Counted from the first letter of the stretch, positions 1-12,399 are shown. The stretch is 64,000 nucleotides of DNA from Jacaranda mimosifolia (GCA_018894105.1 CM032121.1:6428507-6492506); one strand, 5' to 3'. Numbers and translations: made by a program. Notes: generated from the letters alone by a model not told the origin.

Positions 1-260
1 AAAAAAATAAAAAAAAATAAAAACAATCGGTTCAGTTAAAATTGAACCGAAAACCAAAAATTTTCGATTTTTGGTTCGGTTCGATTTAACCGAGAGAAAA
101 AAAATCAAACTGAATTGATAATAAAAAAATTTAAAAACAAAAAATCGAAACCGAACTGAAGTAAACCTACTTCAGTTTGGTTCGGTTCGGTTCGGTTCGG
201 TTCGATTTTTTCAGTTTTTGATCAGTTCAGTCGGTTTCGATTTTTTCTGAAGAACCCTAA
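1..260. repeat. GGTTCGGTTC-rich inverted repeat fragment
   Basis: Short GGTTCG motifs run in tandem around 178-204, and complementary stretches (gaaccgaaa / tttcggttc) occur in both orientations, so the segment can fold back on itself. Similar TTCGGTTTGGTT/TTCGGTTCG text occurs inside the hAT-like element that starts at 60843. It is probably the end of a non-autonomous DNA transposon cut by the window edge. No coding potential was recognised in 1-420. Confidence 0.45.
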
Positions 261-428
261 GGCCTGCAACCGTAGACATGAACTTTTGGTTATGGCATCT
301 GGTCATTTTGATGGGATGGAAAGTCAGAAGTCCTTCATTTGGAGATTGGTGGAATGGTGACAGAAAGTTCTCCTTATGTCCTCCTATGTAAATCATATTT
401 ACACAAAATTGAAATCGGTAAAATAGTC

Positions 429-1114
429 TAGGGCTGTCAACGAATTGGATTTGGATCGGATATGTCATATTTGAATTCAAATTCGATTAACAAGATTAAT
501 ATTCGAATCCGACCCGAAATCTTATAGGATTTTGTTAATCAGTATCATGTCGAATCCGATGGATATTCGAAATCTGATTAAAAAGTCCAATCCAATTTAT
601 TTTTTTCTCTCTTTTTTTCTTTTAAATTTTATAAAAATATTTTATTTATAAAGTAAATATATATCATATTTGAATTTTTAATAATTTTTTATTATATATG
701 AGTTCAAAGGTTAAATATTTCAATACTAAACTCATTTTTTATATTATATTAATGTATAGATGAATTATTATGTGTTATTATATTTGATATTTTATCCATA
801 TCCTTCTTATTTTTTATGTTAAATTCAATATTAATAATATAATATAGACGTTAATATAGTATTAGGTCAATGTAATATATAGATTTTATTTTAAAATCTT
901 TATTAATATTATATATAGGAGTATTAATTTAATAAAAAATATTAAGCTTCTAATTCAGATCTTTAACGGATCGGACTGCTTAATTCCATATTCGATCCAC
1001 TTATTTTGAATTTTGAATATTTATAATCGGATATGATCCATCGAATATTTTAATCTGATAAAAATCCTAATTTCGGATCGAATTCGAATTAAAATTCGAT
1101 CCATTGACAGCCCT
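429..1114. mobile_element. Non-autonomous hAT-like element with exact 8-bp TSD
   Basis: The element starts TAGGGCTGTCAA and ends TTGACAGCCCT, an inverted terminal repeat. It is flanked by a perfect 8-bp duplication AAATAGTC at 421-428 and 1115-1122, the TSD length of the hAT superfamily. The interior is AT-rich and carries no transposase. Subterminal text rich in GGATATTCGAAT/GATCCGAT-like words is shared with the elements at 27457, 61491 and a fragment near 59400-59515, which places them in one family. Confidence 0.85.
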
Positions 1115-1122
1115 AAATAGTC

Positions 1123-2478
1123 GAGCACAAAAAAAAAAAAAAAACTTCAAGTAGTACAAATCAATAAAATAAAATTCTATTTACAAAACAATCATCCACA
1201 TGAAAGTATGTATAAAAGTAGAAGACCTTAGAGGTTTGTTTGTTTTAAATGATGTAATTAGAAGTAATATATAAATAAATTGATATATTTTAAATCCATA
1301 ATAATAGAATATTTTAATTTTATATTTACTTGGTAAGATTAATATATAAATAAATTAAAATATAATATATAAATTTACTATTATATTTTTTTATACTTTT
1401 TAATAAGTTTTTCATGATTTTTTCATTCTTTCCCATTTTTAGGAACATGGTTTGATTTGAAATAAGATAAAAAAAATAGGCTCTATTTGATCTTTTTAAT
1501 TTTTATCACACAAAATCAAGCATTTTCTCCTTGGATCTATTTTTCAAAAGCAATAACAAATAATATTGGACCTAAAATTTATCATGAATTTTTATTAATT
1601 GAAACAAATATTAAAAATATTTGATTAGATATTTATCACGCACGATCAAGTCAAACAAACAAAGCCTATGAGATTTTGATGAGTTTATCAATATAAAATG
1701 CAGTACAGATGACTGATACACGGCAGATAGGGAGCCACGCCGCCGACTCGGGGCGCTGATTGACGGACTGTTGGCCAACAATCCACGATGAAGAGGCGGC
1801 GTTCAATTTCACAAAGCTGGAGCAATGCCTTACTCTTTATTTTTCGATAGCAATTAACTCTATATGACAAGAGAGAGAGGAATATAAAGGACAAGAGTTT
1901 CTTATTGTTATTTTGAAGAGCAATGAATTTATTGAGAGAAACGTCAGCAATAATGGGGAATGAGTTGATTTCTTATTTATCTTGGAGAGCACGTGGCCTT
2001 TGGTTAGGAAAAATACTCATAACACTAATTTCAATTTGAAGTATAAAGTCCAATAATTTTTTTTTCTTTTTCTTTTTAAAAAAAAGGGTGTTACGATCAT
2101 TTTATATTTTTATCTCAAATTTATCTTTCATATATATATACACACACACACACACTAATAAAAATATCAGGTTTCATCATTTTTATTACCACACAAAAGT
2201 AAATATATTATTTCATTTGCTAAATTATTTAAATCTTTAACTTTAAAATTAATTCATCGCATCACATTACATTCCATTACACCAAGTAAACGGAGGACCT
2301 CAGATAATTATAGCATCCTAAACATGATTTGTCATACAATCAAATAGTGAAAGTGATTGCCCACTTCAATATGGGGGGGAAGAAATAACACTTTACAGAT
2401 GCTCCATTTTTAATTTGTTAATACAGACCAGCTCTTTTTCTAAACAAAGAACTGTAGATTATGGGGTGCTGTGAGGTA
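1123..2478. other. Intergenic, MITE-like segment and one GC-rich patch
   Basis: No gene is recognised. About 1233-1666 begins aggtttgtttgtttt and ends with near-complementary caaacaaacaaagcct. Its right half (1441-1670) resembles the insertion at 18487-18740, so it is probably a MITE. A GC-rich island at about 1700-1830 on the minus strand reads as a 68-codon open frame (1688-1894) with no recognised relative; it could be a captured gene fragment. A CA repeat sits at about 2137-2155. The rest is AT-rich. Confidence 0.35.
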
Positions 2479-3200
2479 TTACACTTGTCTATTTGCGAAT
2501 ATTCCTGATGATTGCTCTTCATTTGCCATTTCCTGCTGGTCTTGTTCAATTTGTATGGCAGATTCAACCACTGATTTTGGGCAAAATTCTATCTCAATCA
2601 ACTGCAGTGTTTGAATATCTCCCACTTCAGAAGGAATCTCCTGCAGATTGCGGTATTCGTGCAAGACTAATAGTTGAAGCTTGGGGAAATTTTCGCTCGA
2701 GGCCACATTCCATTGAGCGATATCTAGGCCATTCAGTTTCAAGAATCTGAGCTGCTGGAATTCGCCTTCTGTTGTGTCCCATCTTTCTCCCACAAAGGAA
2801 TTAGATGCTAATGTGAGATATTGAAGGTTTGGCAACTCCCCAATTATAGACATCTTCACCCATGGCAAGCTCAGGCAAGACAGAGTCAGCTTTTTGATAT
2901 TGGAAGGGAAGTTGATCTCCGCCATTAATCGTCCAGCAAAGGCGGTCATATTGAGCGACTTGAGCCGAGTGAGGAAGCTGAGATCAGGATAGCGATATAC
3001 CTTCTGCTTGTCCAAAAATGGTGCACATTTGCATTTGAGTTTGCGGAGATGGGGCGAACATTTCAACATCTCTTCATCCTTCAGCTTTCCAATACCAATG
3101 GAAAAAAGAAACTCAAGGTTACTTGTCTGGGAGCTTTGGCAGTCGTCATCAAAAACTGCTTGCGGAAACCTGAAGTACCCCAGGAGCACTTCATTTTATA
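2479..3200 (-). pseudogene. Orphan LRR tail of an R1-like NLR
   Basis: This minus-strand frame encodes the C-terminal leucine-rich repeats only, starting near the YFRFP...FDDDCQ block and running through LKDEEMLKCSPHLRKLKC, FLTRLKSLNM, SNIKKLTL, LPNLQYLTLASNSFVGERW and FPKLQLLVLHEYRNLQEIPSEVGDI. It has no NB-ARC or coiled coil and lies directly downstream of NLR-A, which already has its own LRR copy at 3574-4617. The FDDDCQ spelling and the QEM ending match NLR-B (36318) better than NLR-A, so it derives from a B-type paralogue. Its last residues are frame-shifted relative to NLR-B. It may be an untranslated relic, or could be read as an extra 3' exon of NLR-A; the first is more likely. Confidence 0.75.
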
Positions 3201-3573
3201 GTTAGGTCAAACACTTAAACCTCATGAGAAGTTCCTATAATTAACCCTATACAGAAAGCACAATGAATACTAAAAAGATACACCAATATTTTGTTACCTT
3301 GACTCCAGATGAGATAAACCTCTACACGATTACTTTCACACAGAGCAATTCATATTGAAAACTTTATTTTCTGTGAGGCAAAGAGAGGATGAATCGTCAT
3401 CAGAGGACCTTCCTTGGTAGCTGTCAAGGCTGGAGCTTGAGCAAATATCCTGTCATGGAGATAGAAAACAACAATATGCAAATGCTCCTTTTTTGAGTTT
3501 CTTAATTTCTTTAAGCGAAACACGAACATTAGATATTCAGAAGGTGTGAGCTAGCTCTTACATGCATCCGCTA
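3201..3573 (-). other. NLR-A 3' flank
   Basis: No coding frame is recognised. The stretch around 3390-3460 is similar to the 3' flank of NLR-B near 36060-36140 (shared words such as agaggac/agaggat, tggagcttgag and aatatt), so it is probably old 3' untranslated or downstream sequence duplicated with the gene. Confidence 0.4.
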
Positions 3574-6500
3574 TCAGTCCCTGATGATGACCCTAAGCTC
3601 TTCATTTCCCATGTCCCGTTGGTCTTGCTGGATTTGTGCAGCAGATTCCACCAGTGAATTTCGACATGATTCCACCTCAATCAACTGCAGCATTGGAATA
3701 TCGCCCATTTCACAAGGAATCTCTTCTAAGTTGATGCAATGATGGAAGAACAAACGTTGAAGCTTGGGGAAATGTTCGCTGGAAGCCACATTCCACAGAG
3801 AGATTCTTAAGCCATACAGTTTCAGGAAACTGAGCTGTTGGAATTCGCCATCTCTTGTGTCCCATCTTCCTCCAACAAAAGCTTCATATTCCAATTTGAG
3901 AACTTGAAGGTTTGGCAATCTACCAATTATTGACGTCTTTTCCCAGGGCATGCACAAGCCATATAGAGTTAGCTTTCTGATATTGGAGGGGAAGCCAATC
4001 TTGGCCATCCGAAAGTTGCCGCTCATGTTGAGTGACTCAAGCTGAGTGAGGAAGCCGAGATCAGGATAGCGATATACCCCCTGCTTGTCCAAAAACGGTG
4101 CACATGTGCATTTGAGTTTGCGGAGATGGGGCGAACATTTCAACATCTCTTCATCCTTTAGCTAGTCGATAAGAATGGAGGAAAGAAATTCTAGGTTATT
4201 TCTTTGGGAGCTATTGCAATCTCTGTCAAAACCTGCTAGCACGTGCATGCTGATATATCTCAACTTCATCATTCTCTGGATTTCTCGGGGGATAGGAAGT
4301 GGCTTAACTAATGTTTCGGTCACAATAAGAAATTCTAGGTTCAAAAGGCTGCCTATTGATGCCAGCCACAAAAATTTAATAGCCAAGTACCTCGGTGAAC
4401 CAGAAGTCCAAGTCTATCATCAAAGCCGAGGGACATGTTTGGCAAATCCAAGACTCTAAGTAATTTCACGCTGAGAGGATAAAATGATGAGTCTGGAAGA
4501 GAGCAGAAGTAAGAGCGAAGGTGAAGGCCCAAAGGTAGGAGAAATGGAGGTGAAACTTCACTCCTTCGATTCATATGGTCAGACAGGCGCTGATGCTTCA
4601 TCCGTATTGAGTAGTTACTGGAGATAAACACAAAATGAGGAGCGTCACATCAACTTGTCTGGAGCAACTAGTAAGCCAAAACAAAGAGACAAAAAGTTTA
4701 AAAAGGAGAAAATACAGAGTGAGTGAACTTTACTTGTCTATTAGCCTGAGGAAGTTTTCTCCTTCAGCTATTCTCAAGCACAAGTCATGCAATAGATCAT
4801 GAACAACACAAGCTTTGACTCCACCATCTGCTCTTCTCTGGGAAACTATTACTAGGTTTTTATCAATCAGCTCTATTAGATATTCTTCCGCTGCTTTTTC
4901 TGCACTCTTCTTCCCTTCCTTACGTATGAATCCTTCAGCAACCCAGAGGCATTTCAACTTCTTCAGTGGGATTTCTCTATCTTTTGGAAATGCTCCAAAA
5001 TAAAGAAAGCATGATTTCAAATGATCTGGTAGGTGTTCGTAACTGAGTTTCAATATCTGCATCATGAAATTGTTTTTGTCAGAAAAAATATATGAGGCTA
5101 AATTTTGTCCCACGTTTTTCCATGTGCTCTCTTCCTGGTCCATAGCTGAAAGAATACCAGCTATAACAACTACTGCAAGTGGTAGTCCATTGCAATCTGC
5201 AGCAATTTTCTTTCCAATGCTTTGCAATTTTGGAGGGCAAGGTTTATTGTGGAACACCTTCTTCTCTAATAGCTCCCAACATTTATCACTTGACAAAGAT
5301 GGAAGAGCATAAAATATGCTATTAGGTGGAGCCACATCTTTATTCCTACTGGTGAACAAAATTCGGCTTCCATTTTCATCATCTGGGAAATACCTACTCA
5401 AATCATCCCACACATTTGAATTCCAAATATCATCCATTACAATTAGGTATCTTCTTCCCTTTAAACTTTTGTAAATGTGCTCAGCCAAACTTTCTTCTTC
5501 CATATTCAAGATCCCAACTTTGTCAAGCTCACTTCCCAAACTAATCAGAATGTCAATCAAAAGATTTTTCCTCTGATATGTTTGGGAAACAACGCACCAG
5601 GAGCGTTTGTCAAAGTAATAGTCAACTGAGGGATGATTGTACAATGTTTTTGTCAAAGTTGTCTTTCCAAGTCCAGGCATGCCAGTAGATGGAAATAATC
5701 TGTAGGGGCTCTGTTCCTCCTATCAGTTGATCAAGAATATATGTTGTCTCATCCTTGAAAGCCAACTACAATATCATCGACCTGATTAGAATTTCTCTCA
5801 GCTTGTAATGATATTTGTTCACTGAAATCCTTTGCGACTTTAAAGGCTCCAATGTCATAATCTTTCTTGGTTTCTTGGAGCCCTAGTCTCAATAAGCTCA
5901 ATCTTGTGGATGAAATTAGGGAGCCTTATTGTGAGGTACCAGAGAGGAGCATCTTCAACCAAAAAAGAGTTGATCAGATATTCAGCTTCATATGCCACGT
6001 CTCTAAATTGCATCACATGTTTTTTCAATTCCCCAATCTCTGAATATCGAGGCACCTTTGTATCCTTGAGCAAAGAGCAAGAAAGCATTAACCCTCGATG
6101 GAGTATTTTGATTTGGTCCTTCACATCAACAATCCGACTATCCTCCCGGTTCAATAGATCCTCAAGATCACAAAGGACAGAATCAACAACAAAGAGGGAC
6201 TCTACAGCAGAAGCCTTTGGAGTTATAATAGAGGGCAGCAAATGTGAGAACTTGATGATATTAGCTTTCAAGAGGTCTATATGTTCTAAAAGACCACCAA
6301 CTGCTTCATCGGTTGTTTTGAATACTTTATCAGTGAGGAAAATGAGGGAGTGCACCAAAATTCCAGCTTCATTGGCCACTCCTTCAAATTCTGCCAAGAG
6401 ATTCTCGACTACTTCCTGCACGACCTCAGTGCCCTGAAATGGTGTATCGCCAAGAATGGTACTAAGAAACCTCAGCTCCTTCTCTAAAGTGATCGCACTT

Positions 6501-6907
6501 GTAACTTTGTCAGAATGATCTAGTAATTGTATAAGGAAACTGATAAAAACTGCCACAAGTTCATTTTTCTTGAGGGCTTTTTCCTTCTCATATGGCTGCT
6601 GAAGCTTCGGCACCTTGAACAATTCCTGAAGTTCTTCTTGGGCGAAAGACTCAACAATTAGGGTGAGGGCGATTTTTCCGTAATCGGGAGGGTCAAATCG
6701 GCGATCCCAGACTTCATTAAGGCACAACTTCGTATTCACCGGTAAACAGAAGTCGTAATCGACGGCGCCCAACGCAGATACGTAATGGAGAATAGTGGAA
6801 AGATGTGATACATTCCAAGAAATTCCATAGCAAGACCCTGACGCCACACTCCATTGAATTATTTCTTTAAGAAGTTTTGACAGATTTTTGCCTGGGGAAG
6901 AATCCAT
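3574..6907 (-). pseudogene. NLR-A: R1-like CC-NB-ARC-LRR pseudogene
   Basis: An intracellular immune receptor of the R1-like CNL class, now broken. The start is the ATG at 6907 (MDSSPGKNL), matching the MDSS start of NLR-B and NLR-D. The R1-like N-terminal domain and coiled coil (RDVAYEAEYLINSF) are encoded at 5855-6907. NB-ARC lies at 4734-5680: P-loop GMPGLGKTT, kinase-2 LIVMDDIW, GSRILFTSRN, GLPLAVVVIAG, CFLYFGAFP and VVHDLL. LRRs follow at 3574-4617. The conserved short intron is at about 4618-4733 (GTAAAG...CCAG). Against NLR-B/D I see single extra bases near 5885, 5758 and 5687, one missing base near 4395, and an in-frame TAG at 4162-4164. Each lesion is small and the domain order is complete, so it is recently lost or, less likely, affected by base-call errors. 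Confidence 0.88.
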
Positions 6908-7017
6908 TTTGCTTCGTTTAACAAGAAACGGCGGCTGCAGTTCGCGATTTCACAAATTTAGGAAAGAGGAAAATTTTGTAACAATAGATGTAAGAAAGTG
7001 GAGATAGAAATGGAGGC
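6908..7017 (-). promoter_or_regulatory. Conserved 5' leader of NLR-A
   Basis: Immediately upstream of the NLR-A ATG, the minus strand carries the pyrimidine-rich block CCTCCATTTCTATCTCCACT followed by a run resembling the leaders of NLR-B, NLR-C, NLR-D and NLR-E. Its preservation at five starts suggests a 5' untranslated or core-promoter role. No unambiguous TATA box is assigned. Confidence 0.45.
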
Positions 7018-7040
7018 GATCCATGGCGGCATGGTCTTTA

Positions 7041-7086
7041 GAGTATGTTTGGTTGTTTTTGTTGTTCTTCTTCTTTTCTTCTTTTC

Positions 7087-7126
<40 letters not shown>

Positions 7127-7416
7127 TTCAAAATTTTAAAAAATGATTAGAGAAAAAAAGGTGAAAATAAATTTGTATTTGAATATATTATTTGAAAAAT
7201 AATAATTAGATATGATTTAGTTGTGCTATAGGTACAGGGAGATAGTAATAGACTAATCGTAAAATAATAGAGAAAAGATGTATAGGTTTTAGGGAGAAAA
7301 TATATAGATTATTAGAAAATATATTTTGAGTTAAAATGATGATAAGTTGTGGTTAATTTATTTTCAAATAATAAAAATAAGAGAAAATAAATTCAAAAAT
7401 AAAACCAAATGAGGCC
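7041..7416. mobile_element. Harbinger/Tourist-like MITE with TTA duplication
   Basis: The ends pair as gagtatgtttggttg...aaccaaatgaggcc and are flanked by TTA at 7038-7040 and 7417-7419, as expected for PIF/Harbinger MITEs. An (ATT)n microsatellite lies inside at about 7089-7128. A related element occupies the same position upstream of NLR-C (about 22594-22934), so the insertion predates duplication of that gene. Confidence 0.65.
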
Positions 7417-8227
7417 TTAATATTTATTGTCCGGCATGTAATATTTATTTAATACTCGCTCATTAAATACCAAAAACACAATAAAACTTTGCTCACTTTT
7501 CTATTTGAATCGATATTTCATTTTTTATTTTATATAAGAATCTATCAAGTCATTAAAAAGATATGATTGGTAGTGATGATCTTCTATGATATACCTTGTG
7601 CTAGTTCAAAGAGTTGTGAACTCTCTTAATTTGATTTGAATATTATATTCAAAATATTTAGTTATGAAAAATATATACTTACAAAACAGAATATATATAA
7701 TGGAACACAAATTAAAATAAATAATCCAAAATACCATCATATTGAGATTAAGCTGAGCAATCATCTGAATTGTTGTTTCCTCAACCCAAAACTTACAAAT
7801 TAGGCCTAGTGACAAAATTGACGAGAGGTGCATCCATGATTTGTACTTTTTGTAAAGGCAGACAAAAACAATTGGTTCTTTAATGATCTGTTCGGACGCT
7901 CAACCACTACTCCATTAACAAAACTGGTTCTACGCCACTCGATAAAGACGAGCAAAAGTTAAATATATCTAAAGAATTTTTTATGCGCTAGCATATTTCA
8001 AGTATGGAAAGAGGATCTTCTGACACACTCAGATAGTGTTTTAATTAATTTTCGATTATTGGGACGTAAGCATTTCATTCTTATCCATCCACGTCTCAAT
8101 TAATTATCAACGAATTTTTCTAACATATAAGAAGTATTTTAACGTACTATTGTTTGTTTTTTAAATAAAGCAACTTAGCATGCCACCTCTAAATTTCTTT
8201 GCCGCTCTGCTCTGCAGTTAAATGAAT
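7417..8227. other. Spacer upstream of NLR-A (module Q, copy 1)
   Basis: No gene is recognised. The stretch 7600-7790 matches 23150-23260 upstream of NLR-C, and 7830-8200 matches 51080-51360 joined to 58094-58190. The position corresponding to the MULE insertion at 51365 is intact here, near 8071-8085, giving its empty site. Confidence 0.7.
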
Positions 8228-8956
8228 AGGATAAATTGGGTTTTATTCCAATGTGAAAATAAAAAGAACAAAAAACCTTCTATGAAAAAAAAAATGGTTA
8301 AAAATTTTCTTGTGTTTTTGAAAATATAACAAATTAACCCCTTCTGTCCACCAGTGTATCACACGTGCACGTGCTGCGAGTACAAGTTGTTTTGTGTTTT
8401 TTGTTGCTAAAATAATAATTGTACCCTAAATATCAATTGTTAGATGTGAGGGGCCATGGCAGCTGCTTGCGCGGTTGAGAGTGCATATAAATCTAATGTA
8501 GATATATATAAACATATAAATATAATATAATATATTTACATATAAATATATTTATAAATGTATGAATATATTTATGTAATTACTTATATTTATATATAAT
8601 ATATTAATGAAAAATATTAATAAGTATTTTATATAAATATATACAAAATTGAAAATAAATAAATTACAAATAATTTTTTAAATTTAAAAATAAAGAAATT
8701 AGTGTGAAAGAAATGAAAGAAGATATATGAAATTATATTAAGAAAAAGATAAATAAATTGAATTGAAAAGATATGAAATAATTAAGGGCAGTATAGTCTT
8801 TATATGTCAACATTAGAGTTAAATTGAAGCAAATAAGGACTAGGAGGCAGTGTGCATAATTTTCAAAAGCATAAAGAGGTTTTTTGTATATTCTTTTATT
8901 ATAGATGATCTTTTGCTTTTCACCATTTTCATAGAGGGGTAAAATGCAATTTGTCC
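8228..8956. mobile_element. MULE-type MITE with degenerate 9-bp TSD
   Basis: The ends AGGATAAATTGGG and AATTTGTCC are inverted and flanked by taaatgaat (8219-8227) and taaaaaaat (8957-8965), a 9-bp duplication with two differences. The third spacer copy at about 58918-58940 reads straight through (gcagttaaaaaaatagc), confirming an insertion. The inner terminal text (about 8240-8350 against 8850-8950) is only partly complementary. No transposase is present. Confidence 0.6.
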
Positions 8957-8965
8957 TAAAAAAAT

Positions 8966-10314
8966 ATTTCCGCCAACTGCATTGTAAGAGAAAATATTAA
9001 TAATAATATTAAAGTTGTTTTTAATTATATATAATTAATGATAAAAATTTATATTTTGTTATAATAAATTTTTTTATAAATATACAAATGACAATAATTT
9101 ATATATAAGTTGTCATAAATAAGAAGAGAATTGTACCATGTTACAGCAATTGGTAATTAATGCCAAACGCACTGTAAGAACTTAGTGACATCAATAAAAA
9201 TCATCATAAATGATCTGTGAAAAATATTTATTTTATTCCTTAAATAATTATTAGACATGTCCCATTAATTGTCAACAGTTTTAACTAGATATAAGAGTTA
9301 CCGATATTAAATTTGAAAAATCATTATTCTGGTAAGAAACAAATATTTTTTGCTTAATAGATAGCCCAGTAATGATCATAATATTGTTACTTGATATTTT
9401 ATTACTAATGTTATATTTTCTTGTTGAACTAATAGCATTTATGTATAAATAATTATACAAAAAAATGAGTATATCTAAACGGTGAAAAACTAATGCCATA
9501 CTTGAACTTTGGATGTTGATGAAAACAAAAATGAAAAATAAATAAATATGAAGTACTATTATTTGAAGTTGGAATGATATTTTTTATTAGTTTTCCACTA
9601 ATATTCAAGGACCACACATACCCTAAATAGTGACAAATAATATTTTTCTTTATAGAAATAGTTGCTTCTCAAATACTCAATTTATTATGAATTAACAGTC
9701 GTTGCGCACTTAATGCATGTGCATTTAATAGAATAGCAAATGTACATAAATATATACAATACACATTTAAAATTGTAAAACTAACAACAACAATAAATAA
9801 GTGTATATATATAAATTAAGTGGTAGTGGTGTGATGATTATGATAGTTACCTAACATTATGAGATTAAAAATAAAAATAAAAACATTTAAAAAAAATAAA
9901 AAACACACAAAAAAGACAGTAAAGACTTTATTAATAGTATAGATAGTAATAAATTAATGGGATTGTCTTAAAAAAAGGTCATAGATATAGTAAAAGTTTA
10001 ACGTTAAGTACCTTTCTTTCTAATTGCCACATATATTTTTTAAACTATTTGAATTTTTTTAGAAAAATTATAAACTGCAATGTACAGGTAACCGCTTCAT
10101 CAAGTTTTTAACTAAATTCATATTTTTTATTTTTATATTATTTTTAAGAATCAAAATATTATCTCTTCGTTTGTTTCTTGCTCCATTTAAGTTGTTCTTT
10201 GGTGGTTTAGAGTTCCACTTTTATCAGTTTTGATTAGTTCTCTTCCGTACCCTGGATTACAAATTTTTCTTTGGTGCCTTATTATTCTTGTTGTTCTTGT
10301 TATTATTATTGTTC

Positions 10315-10317
<3 letters not shown>
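8966..10317. other. AT-rich spacer between NLR-A and NLR-D
   Basis: No gene is recognised; short open frames here have no recognisable domain. The segment 9140-9200 is the counterpart of 59100-59120 plus 60814-60850, the empty site for the hAT-like elements there. The segment 9660-9700 corresponds to 25567-25610. Sequence from about 9700 to 12470 is absent from the shorter spacer copy. Confidence 0.6.

Positions 10318-10410
<93 letters not shown>
10318..10410. repeat. Compound (TTA)n(TTG)n microsatellite
   Basis: About fifteen TTA/ATT triplets change abruptly into about sixteen TTG/GTT triplets with no spacer. An open frame running through it would encode tyrosine then cysteine runs and is not taken as a gene. 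Confidence 0.95.
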
Positions 10411-10411
<1 letters not shown>

Positions 10412-10743
10412 TATATTAATTAGTTAGTTAAATATAGAAAATAGTAAATGAAATTATTATTAAATACTATTTATTTTATTAAAATATACAAATATTTTAC
10501 TTAAATATAATAAATAAAATTAAAAATATAAGATATTTATAAAATCTAAAAAGCCACGAGTTAGCTCATCACTTTCGAATAGTCACATATGAACTTTATT
10601 TTGGTCAAACTAGCTTTACTTATCTTATAAACTTATGTTATGATATGTTTTTCTGGTAATATCACTGATTCAAAATTGAATTTATATTATTTCAATATAA
10701 TAACTGCACGTGGCTAATATAAATAAGATCCTAACTTTATTTT

Positions 10744-11015
10744 CTTTGTCTTTCAATTTAAAAGTATTAATTTATTATCATATATATATATTTTAATAAT
10801 ATGATAACAAATATTAAAATAAAATTTTACTTTTTGCCCATTTTTCAGATATTTAGAAAATCTCATAGAATGAGCCTATCTTTGTCTTTCAATTTAAAAG
10901 TATTAATTTATTATCATATATATATATTTTAATAATATGATAACAAATATTAAAATAAAATTTTACTTTTTGCCCATTTTTCAGATATTTAGAAAATCTC
11001 ATAGAATGAGCCTAT
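10744..11015. repeat. 136-bp perfect tandem duplication
   Basis: The segment starting ctttgtctttcaattt at 10744 is repeated from 10880 with a 136-bp period. I see no difference between the copies by eye, including the internal (TA)n run. It is very recent or an assembly duplication. Confidence 0.9.
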
Positions 11016-11123
11016 TTTTTGCAAGGGATCGAATTAAGAATTTATATAATTCAATTTTAATTAATTAGTGGTTAAAATTTACATAATGTTTAATTGAGTA
11101 CAGTTAAAAAGTTCAACAAATTT

Positions 11124-12015
11124 TGTAATGCCCCAAGAATAATAATAACTATAATAATAATAAATTGATTTACTAACTCAATTAAGTGATGACAATTTGT
11201 GGATTTTATTTCTTGAAATAATGGTTGTAAGTTACAAGTGGAATATGAAGTAGTATCACTTTAAGAATGAGGACGATAGAGGTGTATTAATCATGAAATA
11301 GTGGGGAAATATGGAGTAATAGCATATTTATTCAAGTATATGTAGAAGTACATTTTATTTAAGAATGAGAAAAGTGGTGTATTGTTGAGGAATAGTGGGA
11401 ATTGATTTGTAAGTTACAAAATTACCTATACATATGTTGGGAATATGTGGAAACATATATAGCTTATGAGGTTAGAAAATATTAGAAGAGGAAGAGGAAG
11501 AGGAAGTATTGAAGAAAGAATTAGGAGAGGAAGATTCTAGGAAAGGTGTTTTTAGTTAGTTTTATAAGAATTTGCAAGGTCAGTGTTTTACATATGTTTA
11601 AGGTTTGAAATGTTTATAATTCTTAATATGAGAATATGTTCTTTTGCATAGCCATGTTGACTATAACACTTTGCTATATAATATGAAATTTATGTGATAC
11701 GAATATTTGAATATGTCGGCTCGAAAGTAGTTTTGAATGCTTTGTGAATTTTGATATGGCGTAGTTTGTCCACTGATTTTTGGGTTATAGTCACATGGTA
11801 ATGTTAATTATAAGTGATTGTGAATATTTTGCATCTTAAATATATGTAAAATGCTTGTTGGGCTTTTGAGCTCACTCTTTCTTGTTGACATTTTCAGATA
11901 TGGAGAAGAGTTAGTAAGGTGAAGAGATAAGGAACAACTTTCTAGTTTTAGTCTTTTATTGATTTGATTTATGTAAAAAAAATACTATTTTATTTTGTAA
12001 GTTTGGGGCGTGACA
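11124..12015. mobile_element. Solo LTR, 892 bp, perfect 5-bp TSD
   Basis: It begins TGTAATGCCCCAAG and ends TTTGGGGCGTGACA, the TG...CA termini with inverted ends typical of plant Ty3/gypsy-like LTRs. It is flanked by AATTT at 11119-11123 and 12016-12020. There is no primer-binding site, polyprotein or second LTR, so it is a solo LTR left by LTR-LTR recombination. The end sequences match the 29424-31838 solo LTR. Confidence 0.85.
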
Positions 12016-12399
12016 AATTTGTTCTAAAAAAATGTTCAACAATTTTTTGTTTCTCATATGGTACATTTAAATTTATAAGATAATAAATTTTACTTTAAAA
12101 TAAAATTTAAAGTGTTAACGATAAAATTAAGATCATGAAATTATATAAAATATTAATTTTATATATCCAAATTTAATAATGGACTAAATTTAAACTAAAT
12201 CAACAGTTATTAATTCTCTTCGTAAATAAATTTGATTCAGTAAATTCTGTTAAACAAGCTTTAAATGATCAACAAATAAGGTACATTTAGTTTAATGATC
12301 AAAACACATATAATTAAAACCTAGACTAACTAGTAATTCAAAGTATAAGTTAAGTATGACTTGATTAATAGGTACCAAGTAACTATACCCTAATCAATA

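Noticed and set aside
5904..6437. 177-codon plus-strand open frame opposite NLR-A
   Set aside because: An antisense shadow of the NLR N-terminal domain; no independent evidence.
10230..10427. 65-codon open frame with Tyr and Cys runs
   Set aside because: It is the translation of a (TTA)n(TTG)n microsatellite.
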